Below, piece by piece: positions 47,649-57,299 of a stretch of 64,000 nucleotides of DNA. Source of the DNA: Neptunicella plasticusilytica (GTDB lineage: Bacteria; Pseudomonadota; Gammaproteobacteria; Enterobacterales; Alteromonadaceae); assembly GCF_047922965.1 (NCBI RefSeq), contig NZ_CP150481.1, positions 4,340,001 through 4,404,000 of the forward strand, in the 5' to 3' direction. The notes under the pieces are model-generated. The model saw only the letters and a program-made list of their open reading frames with translations. It ran no database searches and was not told the DNA's origin. Both the position numbers and the translations under genes were made by a program. Position 1 is the first letter of the stretch. Every line of letters starts with the position of its first letter.

Positions 47649-48773
47649 GTGAGTAATAAAAAAATCCTGCTGGTGTTTGGAACTCGTCCAGAAGCAATAA
47701 AGATGGCTCCTTTAGTACTGGAACTTAAAAAACATTCAGCACTGGAGGTTCAGGTTTGTGTTACCGCACAACATCGGGAAATGCTCGACCAGGTGCTAAA
47801 CCTGTTTAATCTGGTACCCGATTATGATTTGGATCTGATGCAGCCCGGACAGGATTTATATGACATTACTACCCGTGCGTTAATGGGGTTACGGGATGTA
47901 TTTTCTAAAGCTAAGCCGGATTTGGTGCTGGTGCATGGTGATACCACCACCACATTTGCCGCTTCTTTATCCGCGTTTTATCAAAAGATTCCGGTCGGCC
48001 ATATAGAAGCCGGGTTGCGCACAGGCGATATCTATAGCCCCTGGCCGGAAGAAATTAATCGCCGACTAACCGGCGCGCTGACCCAATACCATTTTGCTCC
48101 CACAGCAAAAGCACAGCAGAACCTGTTAACCGAAAATGTCACACCTGAGAGCGTTTTTGTCACCGGCAACACGGTTATTGATGCACTTATTCAGGTAGAG
48201 AAGCTGATTAGCGAAAATCAGCCACTCAACACTGAGTTATCGCAAAAATTCAATTTTATTAATCCTGATAAAAAGCTGATCTTGGTCACCGGGCATCGAA
48301 GAGAGAGTTTTGGCGATGGTTTTGAACGCATTTGCCAGGCACTTAAAAAATTGTCCGAAAAATCCGATGTGCAAATTTGTTACCCCATGCACCTGAATCC
48401 CAATGTGCGTGAGCCAGTGGATCGTATTCTTAGTGGTATTAGCAATGTGCATTTGATCGAGCCACAGGATTATTTACCTTTTGTTTATTTAATGAGTAAA
48501 GCTCATTTGATCCTGACTGATTCCGGCGGTGTACAGGAAGAAGCACCTTCGCTGGGTAAACCTGTACTGGTCATGCGTGATACCACCGAACGCCCGGAAG
48601 CAGTAGAGGCCGGAACGGTAAAATTGGTCGGCACCGATTATAACTGCATTGTTAGTGAAGCGAGTCGTCTATTGGATGATGAAGCGGCATATCAACAGAT
48701 GTCTTTTGCTCATAATCCCTACGGAGATGGCAAAGCTTGTGAACGTATTGCAGAGATTATTTTAAATAATTAA
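47649..48773 (+). CDS. wecB: UDP-N-acetylglucosamine 2-epimerase (non-hydrolysing)
   Basis: Makes UDP-ManNAc from UDP-GlcNAc in the cytoplasm. Conserved segments are LLVFGTRPEAIKMAPL at the start, LVHGDTTTTFA, GHIEAGLRTGD and TDSGGVQEEAPSLGKPVLV followed by RDTTERPEA. I use the GTG at 47649: it gives 374 aa, close to E. coli WecB at 376, and follows AAGGAT. The ATG at 47598 would overlap the carrier protein by 17 nt and add an unconserved lead. It forms a UDP-ManNAcA pathway with wecC, from which it is separated by the repeat element at 48783-49005. Confidence 0.95.
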   Translation: MSNKKILLVFGTRPEAIKMAPLVLELKKHSALEVQVCVTAQHREMLDQVLNLFNLVPDYDLDLMQPGQDLYDITTRALMGLRDVFSKAKPDLVLVHGDTTTTFAASLSAFYQKIPVGHIEAGLRTGDIYSPWPEEINRRLTGALTQYHFAPTAKAQQNLLTENVTPESVFVTGNTVIDALIQVEKLISENQPLNTELSQKFNFINPDKKLILVTGHRRESFGDGFERICQALKKLSEKSDVQICYPMHLNPNVREPVDRILSGISNVHLIEPQDYLPFVYLMSKAHLILTDSGGVQEEAPSLGKPVLVMRDTTERPEAVEAGTVKLVGTDYNCIVSEASRLLDDEAAYQQMSFAHNPYGDGKACERIAEIILNN

Positions 48774-48782
48774 TAGATATTG

Positions 48783-49005
48783 TTAACCACAGAGACTCGG
48801 AGAATACAGAGATAGAAAAATCTGTGAGTAGTGAGCCACGAGCTAACGCAAAACTCTATTTAGCATAATCTCTGAATTGTTTTGGGCAGGCATCACAGTT
48901 TAAACACTGGCTTCCGGTCCAAAGAACCACCGGGATGACAAACTGACTGGCTAAACCAGCGAACTGTGTATTTTTTCTCTGTGACCTTCGCGTCCCTGTG
49001 GTTAA
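48783..49005. mobile_element. Non-coding terminal-inverted-repeat element between wecB and wecC
   Basis: It starts TTAACCACAGAGACTCGGAG, and the right end read in reverse is TTAACCACAGGGACGCGAAG, so about 20 bp at each end form inverted repeats. They share the ACCACAGAG sequence with copies A and B. The inner 150 bases have no open frame and no other feature I recognise. It looks like a MITE-type relic inserted after wecB. Confidence 0.65.
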
Positions 49006-49067
49006 TATAGTTTTGAACTACGGAGGTTTTATTAGCCTCCACGTGAAAAATTTAACAAGGAATAAAA

Positions 49068-50315
49068 ATGGCATTCGGAAAAGTTTCAGTTATTGGTTTG
49101 GGTTACATCGGCTTGCCCACTGCAGCGGTGATTGCCTCCCGTGGTATTGAAGTAGTTGGTGTGGACGTTTCCAAGAAGGCTGTCGATACCATTAATCAGG
49201 GCAAAGTGCATATCGTTGAACCTGATTTGGATATGGTGGTTCAGGCGGCGGTGACTTTAGGTAAACTGCGCGCCACGTTAAAGGCAGAAAAGGCAGAAGC
49301 CTTTATGATTGCTGTTCCTACCCCTTTTAAAGAAGGTAAACAGCCGGATCTCAGTTTTATTAAAAGCTCTGCAGAGGCTATCGCGCCGGTATTGGAAAAA
49401 GGCAACTTGGTCATTCTGGAGTCAACTTCTCCTGTCGGTGCCACCGAACAACTGGCCACCTGGCTGCAAGAGTTGCGTCCCGATTTATCATTCCCGCAGC
49501 ATGCCGGTGAAGATGCGGATATTCAGGTCGCACATTGCCCTGAACGGGTATTACCGGGCCGGGTACTGGAAGAACTGGTGTCCAATGATCGCATTATCGG
49601 TGGCATGACAGCCAAGTGCAGTGAACGGGCCACCGAGCTGTATAAAACTTTTGTGCGTGGCGACTGCATTACCACCAATAGCCGTACTGCCGAAATGGCC
49701 AAGTTAACTGAAAATTCGTTCCGGGATGTGAATATTGCCTTTGCCAACGAGCTTTCGATTATCTGCGACAAATTAAAAGTCAATGTGTGGGAACTCACTT
49801 CGTTAGCCAACCGTCATCCACGGGTTAATATCCTCAGCCCCGGACCAGGCGTAGGAGGACACTGTATTGCCGTTGATCCCTGGTTTATCGTGGATTCCGC
49901 ACCCGAACAAGCGCGTATTATTCGTACTGCCCGTGAAATCAATGATGGCAAACCATTATATGTAATTGAACAGGTTAAAAAGGCCGCAGATCAGTTCAAG
50001 CGTCCGGTGATTGCCTGTTTAGGTCTGGCATTTAAGGCTGATATCGATGACCTGCGCGAAAGCCCTGCGCTGGATATTACGTTGCAGCTTGCCAAATCAA
50101 ATATTGGTAAAATACTGGCTGTTGAGCCGAACATAAAAGAGCTACCGGAAAAATTATCATCACAAAATGTCGAGCTGGTCTCGCTACAAGATGCATTGGA
50201 GCAAGCCAATGTACTGGTCGTTCTGGTTGATCATAAACCATTCAAGAGTTTGACCAGTGCCGATATCAACACCAAAGTGGTGGTTGATACCAGAGGACTG
50301 TTTAGCCGGTTCTAA
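49068..50315 (+). CDS. wecC: UDP-N-acetyl-D-mannosamine dehydrogenase
   Basis: Oxidises UDP-ManNAc to UDP-ManNAcA with two NAD+. The NAD site is VIGLGYIGLPTAAVIASRG, the middle domain has ESTSPVGATEQ and AEMAKLTENSFRDVNIAFANE, and the catalytic Cys is in GPGVGGHCIAVDPWF. The C-terminal domain starts CLGLAFKADIDDLRESPA. The length of 415 aa is close to E. coli WecC (420). An AAGGAA lies eight bases before the ATG. It follows wecB after a repeat element, giving ManNAcA as a probable EPS sugar. Confidence 0.95.
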   Translation: MAFGKVSVIGLGYIGLPTAAVIASRGIEVVGVDVSKKAVDTINQGKVHIVEPDLDMVVQAAVTLGKLRATLKAEKAEAFMIAVPTPFKEGKQPDLSFIKSSAEAIAPVLEKGNLVILESTSPVGATEQLATWLQELRPDLSFPQHAGEDADIQVAHCPERVLPGRVLEELVSNDRIIGGMTAKCSERATELYKTFVRGDCITTNSRTAEMAKLTENSFRDVNIAFANELSIICDKLKVNVWELTSLANRHPRVNILSPGPGVGGHCIAVDPWFIVDSAPEQARIIRTAREINDGKPLYVIEQVKKAADQFKRPVIACLGLAFKADIDDLRESPALDITLQLAKSNIGKILAVEPNIKELPEKLSSQNVELVSLQDALEQANVLVVLVDHKPFKSLTSADINTKVVVDTRGLFSRF

Positions 50316-50373
50316 TTAAACAACGATTCCGATACTCTAGGCGCATGACGCTATAAAACTTGGAAGGATTCAA

Positions 50374-51774
50374 ATGCTAGTTCCGGTCATTATGTGTGGT
50401 GGCAGCGGTACCCGAATGTGGCCACTGTCACGGGAACATTATCCCAAACAGTTCCTTAATCTGGTTGATCCCGAAACCAGCTTATTGCAAGCCACCGTTA
50501 AGCGGCTGTCTGAACAATGCGCTCCGGCGATTGCAATTACCAATGAACAACATCGCTTTCTGGTCGCAGAACAGTTCCGAATGGCAAATTATCAAGCAGA
50601 TTCGATTATTCTGGAACCGGAAGGACGCAATACAGCACCCGCCGTTGCTATCGCAGCATTTAAAGCTATTCAAAAAGGTGAAGATCCGGTGCTGTTGGTA
50701 TTGGCCTCCGATCATCATATCGCCGACACCGAAGTATTCAGGGATTGTGTCGAGCATGGCCAACAATTAGCCCAACAAGGCAAATTAGTCACCTTCGGTA
50801 TTGTGCCCACTACCCCTGAAACCGGCTATGGCTATATCAAACAAGGTAAAGCTATTGATACCCTTAGTTTCGAGCTGGAGCGCTTTGTTGAGAAACCCGA
50901 TTGGGCAACAGCAGAGTCTTACCTTGAAAGTGGTGATTACCTGTGGAATAGCGGCATGTTTATGTTTAAAGCCTCAACCTTTCTGGCCGAGCTAAAGCGA
51001 TTCCGGCCAGATATATTTGCTGTCTGTGAGCAGGCTTGTCAAAACATGCAACCTGACCTGGATTTTATCCGACTGGATCGTGAAATATTCAGTACCTGTC
51101 CCAGCGAATCTATTGATTATGCCGTGATGGAAAAAACCAGTAAGGGCGTCACACTGAGATTTGATGCCGGATGGTGCGATGTGGGTTCCTGGAGCGCTTT
51201 GTGGGAATTGCAGTCCAAAGATGACGAGGGCAACTACGCCCGCGGCGATGTATTTAGCAAACAAAGCCGGGACTGCTATGTGTTAGCTAACAAACGTCTG
51301 GTTACCACATTAGGCGTGGAAGATTTGATCATTATTGATACCGATGATGCGTTATTGGTTGCCAATAAACATTCCGTTCAGGATATCAAGCAGATTGTGA
51401 ATCATCTGCAACAAACACAACGCCCGGAAGCCGTTAATCATCGCAAAGTGTACCGCCCGTGGGGAAGTTATGACTCTGTCGATGATGGACCGCGTTTTCA
51501 GGTAAAAAGAATCACCGTCAAACCCGGTGAGAAAATCTCCACCCAAATGCATCATCACCGGGCCGAGCACTGGATTGTGGTGTCCGGTACCGCCAAAGTG
51601 ACCAAAAATGGAGCGTCCGAACTGGTGTCAGAAAATCAGTCCACCTATATTCCGATTGGTGTTAAACATGGACTGGAGAATCCCGGCCAGATCCCGTTGG
51701 AGATGATAGAAGTACAGTCCGGGCAGTATTTTGGTGAAGACGATATTATCCGCTTCGAAGACACAAATAATTAA
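50374..51774 (+). CDS. manC: Mannose-1-phosphate guanylyltransferase / mannose-6-phosphate isomerase (type II)
   Basis: Bifunctional enzyme making GDP-mannose. The nucleotidyltransferase loop is GGSGTRMWPLSREHYPKQFL near residue 9, with FVEKPDWATAESYL and the metal-binding acid region EKTSKGVTLRFDAGWCDVGSW split along the GMP domain. From about 345 the cupin-type isomerase domain reads VYRPWGSYDSVDDG and MHHHRAEHWIVVSG. At 466 aa it matches CpsB/AlgA proteins. GGAAGGA precedes the ATG. It is followed by manB, forming a GDP-mannose supply pair. Confidence 0.95.
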   Translation: MLVPVIMCGGSGTRMWPLSREHYPKQFLNLVDPETSLLQATVKRLSEQCAPAIAITNEQHRFLVAEQFRMANYQADSIILEPEGRNTAPAVAIAAFKAIQKGEDPVLLVLASDHHIADTEVFRDCVEHGQQLAQQGKLVTFGIVPTTPETGYGYIKQGKAIDTLSFELERFVEKPDWATAESYLESGDYLWNSGMFMFKASTFLAELKRFRPDIFAVCEQACQNMQPDLDFIRLDREIFSTCPSESIDYAVMEKTSKGVTLRFDAGWCDVGSWSALWELQSKDDEGNYARGDVFSKQSRDCYVLANKRLVTTLGVEDLIIIDTDDALLVANKHSVQDIKQIVNHLQQTQRPEAVNHRKVYRPWGSYDSVDDGPRFQVKRITVKPGEKISTQMHHHRAEHWIVVSGTAKVTKNGASELVSENQSTYIPIGVKHGLENPGQIPLEMIEVQSGQYFGEDDIIRFEDTNN

Positions 51775-51794
51775 ATATAATTACCGGACTGACA

Positions 51795-53165
51795 ATGACA
51801 AATCTAACCTGTTTTAAAGCTTATGATATTCGCGGAGAGCTAGGCACTGAATTGAACGTCGACATCGCCAAACGCATTGGTCAGGCCTTTGCCGTTCAGC
51901 TAAAACCCAAAACGGTGGTGGTGGGTGGAGATATCCGTCTTTCAACACCAGAGCTAAAAACGGCCTTGGCTGAAGGTCTGATGTCACAGGGAGTTGATGT
52001 CATCGATATCGGTTTATGTGGCACAGAAGAAATTTACTTCGCGACCGCCCATTTAAATGTTGATGGCGGTATTATGGTTACCGCCAGCCATAATCCTAAA
52101 AACTATAATGGACTAAAGCTGGTAAAAGCGGGTTCACAGCCGATTAGCGGCGACAGTGGCTTAAGTGACATCAAAAACCTGGCAGAGCTAAATCAGTTTA
52201 CCGATGTCGCCATCCCCGGCTCCCTAATCGAGAAAAATATCAGGCAAGCCTACACCAATAAATTGTTGTCCTTTATCGATATCGCCCTGTTAAAACCTAT
52301 GACTATCGTGGTCAATGCGGGTAACGGTGCGGCCGGTCATGCTATAGATGAAATTGAACAGCGCTTTATTCAGGCTGATGTTCCGGTAAAATTTATCAAG
52401 GTTCACCATCAACCGGATGGTCATTTCCCTAACGGTATTCCTAACCCGCTGTTACCCGAAAATCGCAGCCATACCGCCGATGCAGTAGTTGAACACAATG
52501 CTGATTTGGGTATTGCCTGGGATGGCGATTTTGACCGCTGTTTCCTGTTTGATCAAAAAGGCAATTTCATCGAAGGCTACTATATTGTTGGCCTGTTAGC
52601 TGAAGCCTTTTTGCAAAAACATCATGGTGAAAAAATTATTCATGATCCGCGCTTAACCTGGAACACCATAGACGTATGCCAACGTAATAGCGGCATTGCG
52701 GTGCAATGCAAAACCGGCCATGCCTTTATCAAGGAAAGAATGCGCCTGGAAAACGCGATTTATGGTGGTGAGATGAGCGCTCACCATTATTTCCGCGATT
52801 TCTATTATTGCGACAGCGGTATGATCCCCTGGCTGCTGGTAATAGAATTACTCAGCCACAAGTCCGTTTCCCTCTCCAGCTTGTTAACCGAGTATGAAGC
52901 GAAATTCCCGGCTTCTGGCGAAATAAATCGAACCGTTAACGATGCTCGACAAGTAATAGATAAAATCAAAGCCACTTATTCTGACTCAACTTTGGATATC
53001 GATACCACTGATGGTTTATCTATGGAGTTTGATGATTGGCGCTTTAATTTACGCATGTCTAACACCGAACCTTTGCTCAGGTTAAACGTAGAAGCAAAAT
53101 CAAGCAGGGTATTGATGAAAAATAAAACAAATGAATTGTTGTCATTAATTGAACAATTCTCATAA
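51795..53165 (+). CDS. manB: Phosphomannomutase / phosphoglucomutase
   Basis: Interconverts mannose-6-phosphate and mannose-1-phosphate for ManC. The active-site Ser is in MVTASHNPKNYNGLK, the metal loop is AWDGDFDRCFLFD and the sugar loop is YGGEMSAHHYFRDF. The C-terminal phosphate-binding motif is RMSNTEPLLRLNVE. The 456-aa length equals that of E. coli CpsG as I recall it. It lies 20 bases after manC and 34 bases before prsT, so the three are likely one transcript. Confidence 0.95.
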   Translation: MTNLTCFKAYDIRGELGTELNVDIAKRIGQAFAVQLKPKTVVVGGDIRLSTPELKTALAEGLMSQGVDVIDIGLCGTEEIYFATAHLNVDGGIMVTASHNPKNYNGLKLVKAGSQPISGDSGLSDIKNLAELNQFTDVAIPGSLIEKNIRQAYTNKLLSFIDIALLKPMTIVVNAGNGAAGHAIDEIEQRFIQADVPVKFIKVHHQPDGHFPNGIPNPLLPENRSHTADAVVEHNADLGIAWDGDFDRCFLFDQKGNFIEGYYIVGLLAEAFLQKHHGEKIIHDPRLTWNTIDVCQRNSGIAVQCKTGHAFIKERMRLENAIYGGEMSAHHYFRDFYYCDSGMIPWLLVIELLSHKSVSLSSLLTEYEAKFPASGEINRTVNDARQVIDKIKATYSDSTLDIDTTDGLSMEFDDWRFNLRMSNTEPLLRLNVEAKSSRVLMKNKTNELLSLIEQFS

Positions 53166-53199
53166 TGTAGCTGAGACGCTAGTAAACTAAGGATCTGTT

Positions 53200-55944
53200 A
53201 TGAAATGTCGCAACTCACTTTTATATGTATTTATCCCTTTCGCGGCAGCAATATTAACCGCCTGCAGCCAACAAACTCCTGAACAATTGGTCAGCAAGGC
53301 CGAAAAATATATGAACGCAGGTAATAGTGAAGCGGCCATTATTGAGTTGAAGAACGCACTAACTGATAACCCGGACTTGGGGAAAGTGCGCCTAATGTTG
53401 GGCAAGGTCTATTTTCAGCACGGCGATCTGAACTCAGCAGAAAAAGAATTAAATCGGGCAACCGATTTGGGTATTCCTGAAGATATGGTCGCTCCTTTGC
53501 TGATCAAAACTTATTATCATTCCGATCAGTTCTCAAAAGTGAACGAGTACATTCAAAAATTACAGTTGAATGATAAAGAAGCCCTTAGCACCAGCGCATT
53601 GTATTCGTACATCAGCGCGTTACGCACTGATGATCAGGAAATTATCCAGAACTTGGATAAATTGCTTGAACAAATGAATGCTCAAGACAAGCAACTGGCT
53701 ATGTCATTTGCGGCTTTTGGTGAGCAAAAATTTGACGAAGCACGCAGCACAATAGATGAGTTAATCCAGCAAAATCATCGACCCGAGATAACAGAATATT
53801 TATCTGCCTTACTCTTTGTGAAAGAAGATAACTTCCATGATGCGGCTTTGGCATTTAATAAAATTAACGAACTCATTCCCGTTATTAATTCCATTAACTT
53901 TCAATATATTGAAGCCATGATTAACGCCGGAGAGCTCGATAATGCAGAAGTCGAAGCAACCAGACTATTGGAACAGTATAAAAACCAGCCTCTATTAAAT
54001 TTGTACCAGGCAAGAATTGATTACCAAAAAGAAAAATTTAAACCTGCCCTCGATCATGCCGAAATTGCAATTCAAAACGGTGCGGACACGTTAACCGCCC
54101 GAATGATTGCCGGAGTTAGCGCCTATAAACTTGAAAACCTCGAAAAGGCGTATCACAACCTTACCAACTTATCTAGCCGGACAAATTCCAGCAACGATGC
54201 AATTCAGAGGTTGTTGGCCCAAGTACAACTTAATCTTGGCTATAACAACAAAGCGCTGGAATCACTGAACTCAATGGGAAATCTGACAGACAGCGACGCA
54301 GAATTATTTGCACTGACGGGAATGCGACTTGCTACTCTGGGTGATATAAAAAATGCTAAAGAACTGCTCAAAAAGGCTGATCAACTCGATCAGAACAATC
54401 CAGTTATTAAGCTTCGCCAAGCTATTGTAAATATCGGTAACGATGAACGAGCCGTTATAGAAAACCTGGAAAAAGTTATAAAAGATGACGAATCCCTGGA
54501 GCAGGGCTGGATGCAGTTGGCTGCAGCTCATTTGAGAGTTGGAGATAAAAACGCTGCGTTGTCAGTTGCCAAAAATTGGGAAGAGAAAGACCCCGCAAAT
54601 GGAAAGACTTTAGCCGGTTTTATCTATATGAATACTGGAGAAGCTGACAAAGCAATAGATTTGTTTAACGAAGCGTTGAAAATAGATCCTGTACATATGG
54701 GTGCTCATCAATATTTGTTACAGACTTATAGTGGATTAAAGCAGTACCAAAAAGCACTTGATAAAGCATCGGAGATCCTTTCTTTTGCACCGGATAATAC
54801 TCCTGCGCTAATAGCACTAATTGATGCGGGTAAGAGTTTAGATAAGTCATCTGAAATCGATGACATCATTTCAAAACTAATAAAAGACGCAAACGATAAA
54901 AAGATTGCCTTGGCAGTTAATGCCAAAGCACAAGGTAATGCGTCAAAAGCGATAAGCATATTAACCGGTGTTGATCTCGATTTTCTGGGTTACATGACAT
55001 TAGGTGACTCACAAGTACAAGCCAAAGACTTTAATTCAGCGATGGCGACGTATAAGAATTGGGAGTCTGCCTACCCAAATGCGTTAATGCCGGTAGTCAG
55101 GCAAATAGGCTTACTTGAACTTCAGAGCGATAATGAAGGTGCACTGGCCTTGACAGAGGCGGGATTAAACAAATTCCCTAACAGGCACACCTTACTGTTA
55201 CTGAAACTCCATTACTTGACTAAACTAAACCAGATTAAAGCCGCTAACGACCTGTTAGCTCAAATTAAGAAACAAGATGACAAAAGCGGTGCAGAATTAC
55301 TACCTTATTATGAGGGGTCATTAGCACTCAACGAGAAAGATTTCAAAAAAGCAGAAAAGTTACTTTCCGAGCATCACAAAAAATCACCAAACTTTACTTC
55401 CGCGACAATGCTAGCAAAAGCCATGCTAGGAAATAACCAAATTGATGAAGCTGAAAAAGTATTGATAGAACAACTAAATAGCACTAAGAATCCACCCAAA
55501 AGCTTTATGTATGGAGTCGCAAACTTTTATACATTTACCAAAAACTACGAAAAAGCAGGCCAAATTTATGCTCAGTCAATTGATAAATATGGCGAAAATT
55601 TGCAAGTTCTCAACAATCTGGCTTACAACAGAATACAGAGTGGTGATATTGAAGGGGCTAGAGAGCCTGCACAAAAGGCTTTAAAACTGGCTCCAGATAT
55701 GCCGCAAATATTAGATACAATGGGTTGGGTTGAGTTTAAAAGTGGCAACTTGGATCAAGCTTATCAATATCTAAGTTCAGCAGCTAAAAAAGCACCTAAT
55801 ATCAACGATATTGTATTACATCTTGCAGAAGTATTAATCGAACTTAAGCAATACAGTAAAGCAAGTTTAATGATGCGTGAGATGAAAGATTTAAGCTCCA
55901 TTCAGCGTAATACGCGAACTGAACTATCAAAGAAAATTCCTTAA
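53200..55944 (+). CDS. prsT: XrtA/PEP-CTERM TPR lipoprotein PrsT
   Basis: A 914-aa lipoprotein: signal LLYVFIPFAAAILTAC with the lipobox LTAC, then more than fifteen TPR-like helix pairs to the C terminus (for example YMNAGNSEAAIIELKNAL, YMNTGEADKAIDLFNEAL and NNLAYNRIQSGDIEGAREP). Length and placement match TIGR02917. In floc-forming bacteria this family is tied to the PEP-CTERM system and EPS retention; direct action is not known. AAGGATCTGTT precedes the ATG. It follows manB closely and ends 506 bases before the first PEP-CTERM gene stop. Confidence 0.94.
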   Translation: MKCRNSLLYVFIPFAAAILTACSQQTPEQLVSKAEKYMNAGNSEAAIIELKNALTDNPDLGKVRLMLGKVYFQHGDLNSAEKELNRATDLGIPEDMVAPLLIKTYYHSDQFSKVNEYIQKLQLNDKEALSTSALYSYISALRTDDQEIIQNLDKLLEQMNAQDKQLAMSFAAFGEQKFDEARSTIDELIQQNHRPEITEYLSALLFVKEDNFHDAALAFNKINELIPVINSINFQYIEAMINAGELDNAEVEATRLLEQYKNQPLLNLYQARIDYQKEKFKPALDHAEIAIQNGADTLTARMIAGVSAYKLENLEKAYHNLTNLSSRTNSSNDAIQRLLAQVQLNLGYNNKALESLNSMGNLTDSDAELFALTGMRLATLGDIKNAKELLKKADQLDQNNPVIKLRQAIVNIGNDERAVIENLEKVIKDDESLEQGWMQLAAAHLRVGDKNAALSVAKNWEEKDPANGKTLAGFIYMNTGEADKAIDLFNEALKIDPVHMGAHQYLLQTYSGLKQYQKALDKASEILSFAPDNTPALIALIDAGKSLDKSSEIDDIISKLIKDANDKKIALAVNAKAQGNASKAISILTGVDLDFLGYMTLGDSQVQAKDFNSAMATYKNWESAYPNALMPVVRQIGLLELQSDNEGALALTEAGLNKFPNRHTLLLLKLHYLTKLNQIKAANDLLAQIKKQDDKSGAELLPYYEGSLALNEKDFKKAEKLLSEHHKKSPNFTSATMLAKAMLGNNQIDEAEKVLIEQLNSTKNPPKSFMYGVANFYTFTKNYEKAGQIYAQSIDKYGENLQVLNNLAYNRIQSGDIEGAREPAQKALKLAPDMPQILDTMGWVEFKSGNLDQAYQYLSSAAKKAPNINDIVLHLAEVLIELKQYSKASLMMREMKDLSSIQRNTRTELSKKIP

Positions 55945-56383
55945 CACACTCCAGTGGCAGCATGATTTTGATAAGCATGCTGCCAGCCCACTATACTAAT
56001 CTGCTTGCTTTAACTTGATGTAATGGTATCGAGCCACATGCTGCATGATGAGATTGATCAAAATAGGTGGAAGAGCATCACCACAGTTTAATTTACTTGT
56101 AGGGATACTCCTATTTAGCCGTATGTGTATCCCACACATCCCACCTCAGTATCTTTCTCTTAGCTGGAAATTATTCCAATGCCAATCTGCGAATAGATGG
56201 CTGTCGCGCCAAATCAAAATCAATTTATTAACGCACCAAAGTCGCGTTGACTGAACGGTTGATTAGAACTTATAAGTGAAAGAGAAAATGGGCAAGGCAA
56301 GCAAGATGAGTGAAGGTTTAAGGCAATAGAATATTAGTAGTAGAAGCGTTGTACGATAGCTAAATGACCCAATGCTATATAGC
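55945..56383. other. Intergenic region between prsT and the PEP-CTERM genes
   Basis: This convergent gap shows no convincing gene. Besides the hairpin near its left end, a 69-codon frame at 56045-56254 lacks a ribosome binding site and any family likeness. AT-rich with no repeats beyond those noted. Confidence 0.5.
55955..55985 (+). terminator. Strong hairpin downstream of prsT
   Basis: TGGCAGCATG and CATGCTGCCA form a perfect 10-bp stem with an 11-base loop, 10 bases after the prsT stop. The T-tract is missing, so termination may be Rho-dependent or the structure may protect the mRNA 3' end. Confidence 0.5.
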
Positions 56384-56421
56384 AAAAATAAAAAAACCGC
56401 CAGAACCAAAAGTTCTGACGG
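56384..56421 (-). terminator. Rho-independent terminator of PEP-CTERM gene 1
   Basis: CCGCCAGAAC at 56397-56406 pairs with GTTCTGACGG at 56412-56421 with one mismatch. On the minus strand the stem is followed by a U-rich tract (the A-rich 56384-56396). It lies 30 bases past the gene's stop. Confidence 0.85.
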
Positions 56422-56450
56422 CCTCATAGTACTAATATTTCTTGTTTTGC

Positions 56451-57239
56451 TTACTTCTGGCGTCTGCGTGAAGCACCAGCTAGGCCCAACAGGCCTAAAC
56501 CCAAGATAGCAATTGAAGATGGCTCCGGGATTGAACTGCCACGAAAATCAGCAGTGCCAAACAATTCCAAACCATCAGGAGTTGCGCCTGAAGGAATAGG
56601 TTGGAAACTGGTACTAAATACCCAGTCAGCGCCGTCAGTTTGTGTGTCAGTATCAAAGTTGCCCATTGCAGCACCACCAACAACATCAAGTAAACCACCA
56701 CCTAAACCGGCATCGGTACCTGCACCGTATGAACTCAAGGTTGCATCAATGCTGGTCATAATACCATGAATACCACTGAAAGTTTCATGTGCTTGCAGCG
56801 ACAACCAAGGAGTGCCACCGTCAACCGCAGTGCTTTTATCCAGTGCACTATAGGCTGTAGATGAGTCAACATAGAAGTTAATCCAGCCACCAGTAAAGCC
56901 AAGACGTGCGCCACCACCATCAGGGATAACACTGGCAATTTCAAAACCGCCAAATTCAAAGGTTAGTTCACAACCACTAGGGCAGAAAGTAGACTGGTTT
57001 GTACCATTTAAACCGGTAACCAGACCAAAACCACTTAAAGTATCGACTACGTCATCAGCAGTACCGAACACACCGTCAGCACCTGCATCAAGCAGATCTT
57101 CAACCAGATTTGAATTTGAAGTGAAATCAAAGAAACTGTCTGGATCCCAGACTACACCACCAACATTAACTGGTGACGCGATTGCGGAAGCACTTAGACT
57201 TAATGCTAAAGCTGCTGCGGAAAAAATTGCCTTATTCAT
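56451..57239 (-). CDS. PEP-CTERM protein 1 (exosortase substrate)
   Basis: A 262-aa secreted protein: signal peptide SAAALALSLSASAIASP, then an acidic, glycine-rich body with two Cys in CPSGCELTFEFGGF. The C-terminal sorting signal has Pro-Glu-Pro (IPEPSSIAILGLGLLGL) followed by a hydrophobic helix and the basic tail SRRRQK. The body is not a family I can name. It is a close paralogue of the gene at 57784, sharing most of its sequence. GAGGTAATT sits just before the ATG, directly after a tandem hexamer repeat, and a sigma-54-like promoter lies about 127 bases upstream. Predicted to be processed by XrtA (10464). Confidence 0.93.
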   Translation of the reverse strand: MNKAIFSAAALALSLSASAIASPVNVGGVVWDPDSFFDFTSNSNLVEDLLDAGADGVFGTADDVVDTLSGFGLVTGLNGTNQSTFCPSGCELTFEFGGFEIASVIPDGGGARLGFTGGWINFYVDSSTAYSALDKSTAVDGGTPWLSLQAHETFSGIHGIMTSIDATLSSYGAGTDAGLGGGLLDVVGGAAMGNFDTDTQTDGADWVFSTSFQPIPSGATPDGLELFGTADFRGSSIPEPSSIAILGLGLLGLAGASRRRQK

Positions 57240-57247
57240 AATTACCT

Positions 57248-57295
57248 CTACATCTACATCAACATCAACATCAACTTCTACATCAACATTAATAT
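57248..57295. repeat. Six-base tandem repeat in the 5' leader of PEP-CTERM gene 1
   Basis: About eight units of the form CWACAT/CAACAT run head to tail (minus-strand unit GTTGAT or GTAGAT). The array ends next to the GAGG ribosome binding site of the gene starting at 57239, so unit number could alter spacing or mRNA structure. Two or three units are imperfect. Confidence 0.8.
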
Positions 57296-57299
57296 CTAA

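Noticed and set aside
49022..49041. GGAGG...CCTCC inverted repeat before wecC
   Set aside because: Only a 5-bp stem; looks like chance and is too short for an operator or riboswitch claim.
56045..56254. 69-codon open frame in the prsT/PEP-CTERM gap
   Set aside because: No ribosome binding site, odd composition, no family likeness, and it lies in a convergent intergenic region.
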